Shown: piece by piece, positions 58,976 through 64,000 of the stretch
How the letters are laid out: every line of letters begins with the position of its first letter
Numbering within the stretch: position 1 is the first letter of the stretch
Origin: DASUBV01 sp036501025
Lineage (GTDB): Bacteria > Actinomycetota > Actinomycetes > Streptosporangiales > Streptosporangiaceae
DNA length: 64,000 nucleotides
Assembly: GCA_036501025.1 (NCBI GenBank)
Contig: DASYBB010000140.1
Coordinates: 17,818 to 81,817 of the forward strand
Direction of reading: 5' to 3'
Notes under the pieces: generated by a model
Database searches by the model: none
What the model saw: only the letters and a program-made list of their open reading frames with translations
Told to the model about the DNA's origin: nothing
Made by a program: the position numbers and the translations under genes

Positions 58976-60799
58976 ATGCGCCACCCGGGTGACAGTACGG
59001 CCGGCCAGCCCGCCAGCCAGGGGTCGGGCCGGCACCGTGACCCGGCCGGCCGGGATGCTCCGGGCCGCCGCGGCCAGTCCGCGACCAGGCCCGGCCCGAG
59101 GCAGCCGGAAGCCGGCCCGACGGCCGGATCGTCGGTCTTCGGGCCCGGTTACCGGGGTCCGCGGCCCGTCGCCGGGGCCACGGGCGGGCCCGGCGGCAAC
59201 GGCCGCGCGGGCAGCGGGCCGGGCGGGAGCCGGGCACCGGGCGGGCGCCACGGCACCGGCGCTCAGGCGGCCTGGCCGGGCTCGGCCGCCGACGCCACCA
59301 TCAGCAAGGGACCGGTCCGGGGCTTCCCGCCCGCGCCCGGGCAGCCGGCCCCGCTCTACCCGCCGGGGCAGTTCGCGGCCTGGAACCGCGCTTCGGCGGC
59401 CCGGGCCGCCGGCGCCGGGAGCCGGCCGGGAAGTACCGCGCCGCCGCGGCCGGAGCGGCCGCACGGCGGCTACGCCGACAGTGGCTACGGGGCCGGCGAG
59501 TACGGGGCGGGCGAGTACGGGGCGGGCGGGTCCGGGGCGGGCGGGTCCGGGGACGAGGTGTACCAGCCGGGCTACTCCGCGCTGGCGGTCAGTGATCCGG
59601 CCGCGGACGTCACCTCGACGCAGACCTGGCAGGTGATCAGCGAGGACGGCCCGGGCACGTGGACCAGCCCGCGCCGGGCGGTCGCGGATCCGGTGACGGC
59701 GGCCGCGGATCCGGTGACGGCGGCCGCGGATCCGGTGACGGCGGCCGCGGATGCGGCCGGAGCCGCGGCTGAAGCGGCCGGGGCTGCTGCGGCGTCCGCG
59801 GGGGTGGCGGCACCCGCCGCGGTCCCGCCGCCGGGCTGGCCGGAGACGCCGCCGGACTGGCCGGAGGCGGATCCGGACGGGCCGGGGATGGCCGGGCGGG
59901 CCGATGACATGCCGGACGGCCACAGTTCGCATTCGCGGGCCGGGGGCGGGCGGAGCGGGAGCCGGGCCCCCGGGTCACGCGGTTCCGGGCGGCACGGCAG
60001 CGAGCCTCCGGGCGGGCCGGAGGGCCGGGCGCCGGGCTCGCGGGTCGCGAGCCGGGCCGGGTCGCGCAGCGGCCGGTCCGCCCGCACGGGGCGCCCGGTC
60101 AGCGCGGTGCTCGCCGTGTGCGCGGTCGTGGTCGTCGCGATCGCGGCCGGGGCCTTCCTGCTGCACGCCGCGGAGCACCAGAGCACGCCCCCCACGGCGG
60201 ACCGCTCGGCGGCCGCGCCCGGCACCGCGGCCGCGTCGCCGAGCCCGACGCTCGGCCAGTTCGGGCACATCGCCAGCCGCGCCGCCGACCCGCTGCCGCT
60301 GACCGTCGCCCAGCTGTTCCCGGACACCTTCACCACCGGCGGCGTGGCCTTCTCCCGGACCACGAGCGAGCCGAAGGGCACCTGCGCCTCGGCGGTCATC
60401 GGCACCGCCCTGCAGGCGGCCGTCCCGGCCAAGATCTGCAGCCAGGTCGTGCGGGCCAGTTACCTGGCGACTGCCGAGAGGGCGATGGGCACGGTCGGCG
60501 TGCTCAACCTCAGCACGGCCGCGACCGCGGCCCACGCGGGCCACGCGGCCGACACGGGGGACTTCATCAGCCAGCTCAAGGGGCCGAGCGGCCCGACGCG
60601 GGCGCTCGGCCAGGGCGCCGGGCTCGAGGAGGCCGCCACCAAGGGGCACTACCTGATCCTGATCTGGGCGCAGTTCATCAACAGCGCCTCGCCCAAGTCG
60701 CCCGCCCAGCAGGCTCAGCTCAAGACCTTCATGACGCAGCTGTTCGACGAGACGGCGAACGTCAGCCTCTCCAACCGCATGGTCAGCGGCACGCCGTAG
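58976..60799 (+). CDS. large repeat-rich single-pass membrane protein
   Basis: The 607-residue protein has a long disordered cytoplasmic half (1-370), rich in Gly, Ala, Pro, Arg and Ser. It includes YGAGE repeats (about 170-190) and three ADPVTAA units. A transmembrane helix follows (about 372-395, VLAVCAVVVVAIAAGAFLLHAA). The outside domain of about 200 residues (TVAQLFPDTFTTGGVAFSRTTS, CASAVIG...KICSQVV with a cysteine pair, ATKGHYLILIWAQFINS) resembles no named family that I recognise. The plan equals that of the ADPY protein at 23488-24855. ATG at 58976 gives MRHPGDSTAGQ. It is divergent from rplM and convergent with truA. Confidence 0.75.
   Translation: MRHPGDSTAGQPASQGSGRHRDPAGRDAPGRRGQSATRPGPRQPEAGPTAGSSVFGPGYRGPRPVAGATGGPGGNGRAGSGPGGSRAPGGRHGTGAQAAWPGSAADATISKGPVRGFPPAPGQPAPLYPPGQFAAWNRASAARAAGAGSRPGSTAPPRPERPHGGYADSGYGAGEYGAGEYGAGGSGAGGSGDEVYQPGYSALAVSDPAADVTSTQTWQVISEDGPGTWTSPRRAVADPVTAAADPVTAAADPVTAAADAAGAAAEAAGAAAASAGVAAPAAVPPPGWPETPPDWPEADPDGPGMAGRADDMPDGHSSHSRAGGGRSGSRAPGSRGSGRHGSEPPGGPEGRAPGSRVASRAGSRSGRSARTGRPVSAVLAVCAVVVVAIAAGAFLLHAAEHQSTPPTADRSAAAPGTAAASPSPTLGQFGHIASRAADPLPLTVAQLFPDTFTTGGVAFSRTTSEPKGTCASAVIGTALQAAVPAKICSQVVRASYLATAERAMGTVGVLNLSTAATAAHAGHAADTGDFISQLKGPSGPTRALGQGAGLEEAATKGHYLILIWAQFINSASPKSPAQQAQLKTFMTQLFDETANVSLSNRMVSGTP
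59684..59746 (+). repeat. perfect 21-bp tandem repeat, three copies
   Basis: The 21-bp unit starting GCGGATCCGGTGACGGCG occurs three times back to back (59684-59704, 59705-59725, 59726-59746) and encodes ADPVTAA each time; a partial fourth copy GCGGATGCGGCC follows. In-frame length means copy number changes would not break the protein. Confidence 0.9.
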
Positions 60800-60914
60800 G
60801 GCACCCGGGCGTGGCCCGGCACCGCCGCCGGGCCGGACCAGCAGCATGGGCGTGCATCCGCGGCTCGAGGAGAAGCAGCAACCGTGGTTTCACGTCGTAG
60901 CTCCGGCCGCGAGA

Positions 60915-61751
60915 TCACTCATCCGCGGCCGGGCCGGGCGGGAGCGGGGGGCGGACGCGGCGGGTGAGGAGGGCGCGGGCGGCCAGGCCAGCCGCGCCGG
61001 GGTAGCGGACCTCCTCCAGGCACAGCGGGTGCGGCGGGGCGACCCGGACGGCCGAGTCGCGGACCCGGGCAGCGAGGACCTCGGCTGGCCAGGCCGGCGG
61101 GCGGCTGCCGTCGCCCACCGCGAGCAGCGCGCCGGCCAGGGCGCGGACCATGTTGTGGCAGAAGGCGTCGGCCACGACGCGGGCCACGGCGATGCCGGGC
61201 TCCGGCCGCTCCCAGTGCAGCTCCAGCAGGGCCCGGACCGTGGTGGCGGCTTCCCGGCGGCGGCAGAACGCGGCGAAGTCGTGCTCGCCGAGGCAGGCCC
61301 GGGCCGCTTCGTTCATCGTGTCCGGGTCGAGCGGGCGCGGGTACCACAGGGTGTCCCCCCGGCGCAGCGGGTCGGCCGCGGCGGGGTCATCGCAGACCCG
61401 GTAGGAGTAGCGGCGCGACAGGGCCGAGAAGCGCGCGTCGAAGCCGTCCGGGGCGGGCGCGATGGCGCGGACCCGGAGGTCGGGCGGCAGCAGGCCGGCC
61501 AGGCGGCGCAGCGCGGCCGCCGCTGTGCGGTCCCAGGCGGCCAGGGGCACGTCCGCGTGCGCGACCTGGCCGCGGGCATGAACGCCGGCGTCAGTGCGGC
61601 CGGCCACCGTGAGGGCCGGTCCCGGCTCCTGGCCGAGCAGCGTGCCGAGAGCGTCCTCGAGGGCCTGCTGCACGGTGCGCTGACCGGGCTGGCGGGCCCA
61701 GCCGTGGAACCCGGCACCGTCGTAGGCCAGGTCAAGACGGAGCCGGACCAC
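60915..61751 (-). CDS. truA: tRNA pseudouridine(38-40) synthase
   Basis: The 278-residue enzyme makes pseudouridine at positions 38-40 of tRNA anticodon arms. Marks are RLRLDLAYDGAGFHGWARQPG, TVAGRTDAGVHARGQVAH with the catalytic Asp54, FDARFSALSRRYSYRV and FCHNMVRALAGALLAVGDG. GTG at 61751. It lies downstream of rplQ by 147 bp in the conserved rpoA-rplQ-truA order. All motifs are complete. Confidence 0.96.
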   Translation of the reverse strand: MVRLRLDLAYDGAGFHGWARQPGQRTVQQALEDALGTLLGQEPGPALTVAGRTDAGVHARGQVAHADVPLAAWDRTAAAALRRLAGLLPPDLRVRAIAPAPDGFDARFSALSRRYSYRVCDDPAAADPLRRGDTLWYPRPLDPDTMNEAARACLGEHDFAAFCRRREAATTVRALLELHWERPEPGIAVARVVADAFCHNMVRALAGALLAVGDGSRPPAWPAEVLAARVRDSAVRVAPPHPLCLEEVRYPGAAGLAARALLTRRVRPPLPPGPAADE

Positions 61752-61898
61752 AGGCTCGCCCGCGGCCCGGACAGGGGCCGCGGGCGATGCCGGGTCCGGC
61801 TGAGCTGGATCGGCCGGGGCCGCAGTGCCCCCGGCCCGATCCTGGGCTGGCTGATCCGCCCGGAGCGGGCCGGGCTGTGGCTGATCAGTCAGCGCGGG

Positions 61899-62486
61899 TT
61901 ACTCGTCCTCGGCAGTGGTGTCCTCGGCGGCGGCCGTGGTCTCCTCGGCCGTGGTGTCCTCAGCGCTGGCCTCGGGGGCCTCCGCCTCGGTCGCCTCGGT
62001 CGCCTCGGCCTCCGGAGCTTCGGCCTCGGCGGCCGGAGTCGCCTCGGCCGTCTCCGCCGTCCGGCCGCGGCCGGACGGCGCCGCGGCGGCCGGACGGCGC
62101 GCCCGCCGGCGGCGCGGCCGGGCGTCGGGCTCCTCGCGGACCAGCTCGATCACGGCCAGGGCCGCGTTGTCGCCCTTGCGGGGACCGACCTTGGTGATCC
62201 GCGTGTAGCCGCCTTCGCGGGTGGCGAAGCTCGGCCCGATGTCGGCAAAGAGCGTGTGAACCACGCTCTTGTCCGTCACGACGGACAGCACCTGACGCCG
62301 CGCGTGCAGGTCACCTCGCTTGGCGAAGGTGATCAGCCGCTCCGCGTACGGCCGGAGCCGACGCGCCCGTGCCTCGGTCGTGGTGATCTTGCCGTGCTCG
62401 AAGAGCGCGGCAGCCAGATTGGACAGCATGTGCCGCTGGTGAGCCGGGCTGCCGCCCATCCGGGCACCCTTGGTAGGCGTGGGCAC
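61899..62486 (-). CDS. rplQ: 50S ribosomal protein L17 with long acidic tail
   Basis: The 195-residue protein starts PTPTKGARMGGSPAHQRHMLSNLAA and contains KITTTEARARRLRPYAERLITFAKRG and TRITKVGPRKGDNAALAVIELV, the full L17 core (about 120 residues). The remaining ~75 residues are an Arg-rich stretch (PRRRRARRP) and an Ala/Glu-rich tail (EAEAPEAEATEATEAEAPE). Such tails occur in actinobacterial L17 but vary in length. GTG at 62486. It follows rpoA after 39 bp. Confidence 0.96.
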   Translation of the reverse strand: MPTPTKGARMGGSPAHQRHMLSNLAAALFEHGKITTTEARARRLRPYAERLITFAKRGDLHARRQVLSVVTDKSVVHTLFADIGPSFATREGGYTRITKVGPRKGDNAALAVIELVREEPDARPRRRRARRPAAAAPSGRGRTAETAEATPAAEAEAPEAEATEATEAEAPEASAEDTTAEETTAAAEDTTAEDE

Positions 62487-62525
62487 CTGATTACCCTTTC
62501 TGTAGCGTCGGCGAGCCAGTACCGC

Positions 62526-63542
62526 TTAGTACTGCTCGGTTTCGACGTAGCTCTCGTCTTCGTCGCCGGTGAAGGAGTCCACGGCGCTGCTCGGGTCGAA
62601 CCCGGGCGGGGAGTCCTTGAGCGCCAGGCCCATGTCGACCAGCTTCTGCTTGACTTCCTCGATGGACTTCGCGCCGAAGTTCCTTATGTCAAGCAGGTCC
62701 TGCTCGCTCCGTGCGACCAGTTCGCCCACGGTGTGGATGCCTTCGCGCTTGAGGCAGTTGTAGGACCGGACGGTCAGGTTCAGGTCCTCGATCGGCAGCG
62801 CCAGGTCGGCCGCGAGCGCGGCGTCCGTCGGCGACGGGCCGATGTCGATGCCCTCGGCGTCGACGTTGAGCTCCCTCGCCAGGCCGAACAGCTCGGTCAG
62901 CGTCTTCCCGGCACTCGCCACCGCGTCACGCGGGCGCATGCACGGCTTGGTCTCGACGTCCAGGATCAGCCGGTCGAAGTCGGTGCGCTGCTCGACCCGG
63001 GTGGCTTCCACCTTGTAGGTCACGCGCAGCACCGGCGAGTAGATGGAGTCGATCGGAATCCGGCCGATCTCCTGGCCCGGCTGCTTGTTCTGGGTGGCGG
63101 AGACGTACCCGCGGCCGCGCTCGACCGTGAGCTCCATCTCCAGCTTGCCCTTGCTGTTGAGCGTCGCGATGTGCAGCTCGGGGTTGTGCACCTCGACCCC
63201 GGCAGGCGGCGCGATGTCGGCCGCGGTGACCGCGCCCGGCCCCTGCTTGCGCAGGTACATGACCACCGGCTCGTCGTGCTCCGAGGAGACGACAAGCTGC
63301 TTGAGGTTCAGGATGAGGTCGGTGACGTCTTCCTTGACCCCGGGCACCGTGGTGAACTCGTGCAGTACGCCCTCGATGCGGATCGACGTGACCGCCGCTC
63401 CGGGGATGGAGGACAGCAGGGTACGCCGGATCGAGTTCCCGATCGTGTAGCCGAAGCCTGGCTCCAGCGGCTCGATCGTGAACTTCGACCGGTAGTCGCC
63501 GACCTGTTCCTCGCCGAGCGAGGGGCGCTGTGCGATGAGCAT
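62526..63542 (-). CDS. rpoA: DNA-directed RNA polymerase alpha subunit
   Basis: The 338-residue subunit has the N-terminal dimerisation domain (FTIEPLEPGFGYTIGNSIRRTLLSSIPGAA, given as FTIEPLEPGFGYTIGNS and RRTLLSSIPGAA) and the C-terminal domain that binds UP elements and activators (LPIEDLNLTVRSYNCLKREGI, TVGELVARSEQDLLDIRNFGAKS). ATG at 63542. The tail DEDESYVETEQY is acidic. It lies between rpsD and rplQ as expected. Confidence 0.98.
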   Translation of the reverse strand: MLIAQRPSLGEEQVGDYRSKFTIEPLEPGFGYTIGNSIRRTLLSSIPGAAVTSIRIEGVLHEFTTVPGVKEDVTDLILNLKQLVVSSEHDEPVVMYLRKQGPGAVTAADIAPPAGVEVHNPELHIATLNSKGKLEMELTVERGRGYVSATQNKQPGQEIGRIPIDSIYSPVLRVTYKVEATRVEQRTDFDRLILDVETKPCMRPRDAVASAGKTLTELFGLARELNVDAEGIDIGPSPTDAALAADLALPIEDLNLTVRSYNCLKREGIHTVGELVARSEQDLLDIRNFGAKSIEEVKQKLVDMGLALKDSPPGFDPSSAVDSFTGDEDESYVETEQY

Positions 63543-63589
63543 GAGACTTTCCTTTCCGCCGGACCGCTATATGACCGGCGAACGGCCTG

Positions 63590-63606
63590 CGGGCGACTAT
63601 CGCCCG
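63590..63606 (-). other. small hairpin between rpsD and rpoA
   Basis: CGGGCGA (63590-63596) and TCGCCCG (63600-63606) form a perfect 7-bp stem with a 3-nt loop in the 82-bp gap between rpsD and rpoA. It could be an RNA processing or S4 regulatory feature; no T-run follows. Confidence 0.4.
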
Positions 63607-63624
63607 TAGGGGGGTGCTATTGCG

Positions 63625-64000
63625 TTACTTGGAGTAGTACTCGACGATGAGCTGCTCTTGGACCTGCGTGTCGATCTGCGCCCTGGCCGGGAGCTGGTGC
63701 ACGAGGATGCGCATCTGGTCCGGCATGACCTCGAGCCAGGCGGGCACGGAGCGCTCGCCGGCCTCGGCGCGGGCAATCACCATCGGGGTCAGCTCAAACG
63801 ACTTCCGCGCGACCTCGATGACGTCGTTCTCGCTCACCCGGAAGGACGGGATGTCCACGCGCCTGCCGTTGACCATGATGTGGCCGTGCGTGACCAGCTG
63901 ACGGGCCATGTCGCGGCTCTTGCCGAACCCGGCGCGGTACACCACGTTGTCCAGGCGGCTCTCCAGGATCTGCAGCAGCGTCTCGCCGGTCCGGCCGGAC
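63625..64000 (-). CDS. rpsD: 30S ribosomal protein S4 (5' part outside window)
   Basis: The C-terminal ~124 residues of S4 are present: SGRTGETLLQILESRLDNVV, RAGFGKSRDMARQLVTHGHI, NGRRVDIPSFRVSENDVIEV (the S4 RNA-binding domain) and the end LIVEYYSK. The frame continues beyond base 64000. S4 starts 30S assembly and often represses its own operon. It is the usual gene upstream of rpoA. Confidence 0.97.
   Translation of the reverse strand, partial: SGRTGETLLQILESRLDNVVYRAGFGKSRDMARQLVTHGHIMVNGRRVDIPSFRVSENDVIEVARKSFELTPMVIARAEAGERSVPAWLEVMPDQMRILVHQLPARAQIDTQVQEQLIVEYYSK

Overview
The window is a single, very GC-rich, gene-dense stretch of chromosome from an actinomycete. The gene order fixes this. 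One end carries rpsD-rpoA-rplQ-truA and rplM-rpsI-glmM. Further left come nnr, alr, tsaE/tsaB/rimI/tsaD, groES-groL, an ECF sigma factor beside guaB, guaB3 and glpD. All of these are classic actinobacterial neighbours. Acyl-CoA carboxylase epsilon and alpha genes, a DUF222/HNH gene, a Ddn-like nitroreductase fold and an LpdA-type quinone reductase fit the same group. The species cannot be named from this, and no rRNA, tRNA, CRISPR array or insertion sequence was seen.

Layout. 0-10.3 kb: acyl-CoA carboxylase genes, a quinone reductase, a SoxR-type regulator, an M20 amidohydrolase overlapping a YbdK-type ligase, an acyl-CoA mutase large subunit and a small GntR regulator with a palindrome upstream. 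10.5-20.6 kb: a D,D-carboxypeptidase, trpS, glpD, guaB3, guaB, an ECF sigma factor, groL and groES. groES has a CIRCE element placed right at its promoter. 20.6-27.7 kb: the t6A tRNA-modification genes with rimI, interrupted by a proline/ADPY-repeat membrane protein, then a hydrolase and alanine racemase. 27.8-35.4 kb: mixed genes, including an S9 peptidase, small proteins, an HNH endonuclease, folD and a VOC protein. 35.4-40.4 kb: nnr, a phosphatase, an XRE/ImmA-IrrE gene pair with repeated operator-like DNA, and a RibD-like reductase.

41.2-55.9 kb is the most interesting part. It is one minus-strand run of overlapping genes for a cell-surface polysaccharide: ATP-grasp ligase, FAD oxidoreductase, polyprenyl-phosphate sugar transferase, polysaccharide deacetylase, GT4 glycosyltransferase, PelF-type glycosyltransferase, a 12-helix membrane protein where PelG would be expected, a LegB-like dehydratase, a second sugar-nucleotide epimerase, two spherulin-4 (Sph3/GH135-like) proteins, two NarL-type response regulators and another glycosyltransferase. 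PelF, a PelG-like membrane protein, a deacetylase and Sph3-like hydrolases together suggest a Pel- or galactosaminogalactan-like, amino-sugar-rich polymer. The locus sits between glmM and nnr, where related genomes usually carry few genes, so it looks like an accessory insertion in core DNA.

56.0-64 kb returns to core genes: glmM (with an unusual low-complexity insert), rpsI, rplM, a large repeat-rich membrane protein, truA, rplQ, rpoA and the 3' part of rpsD.
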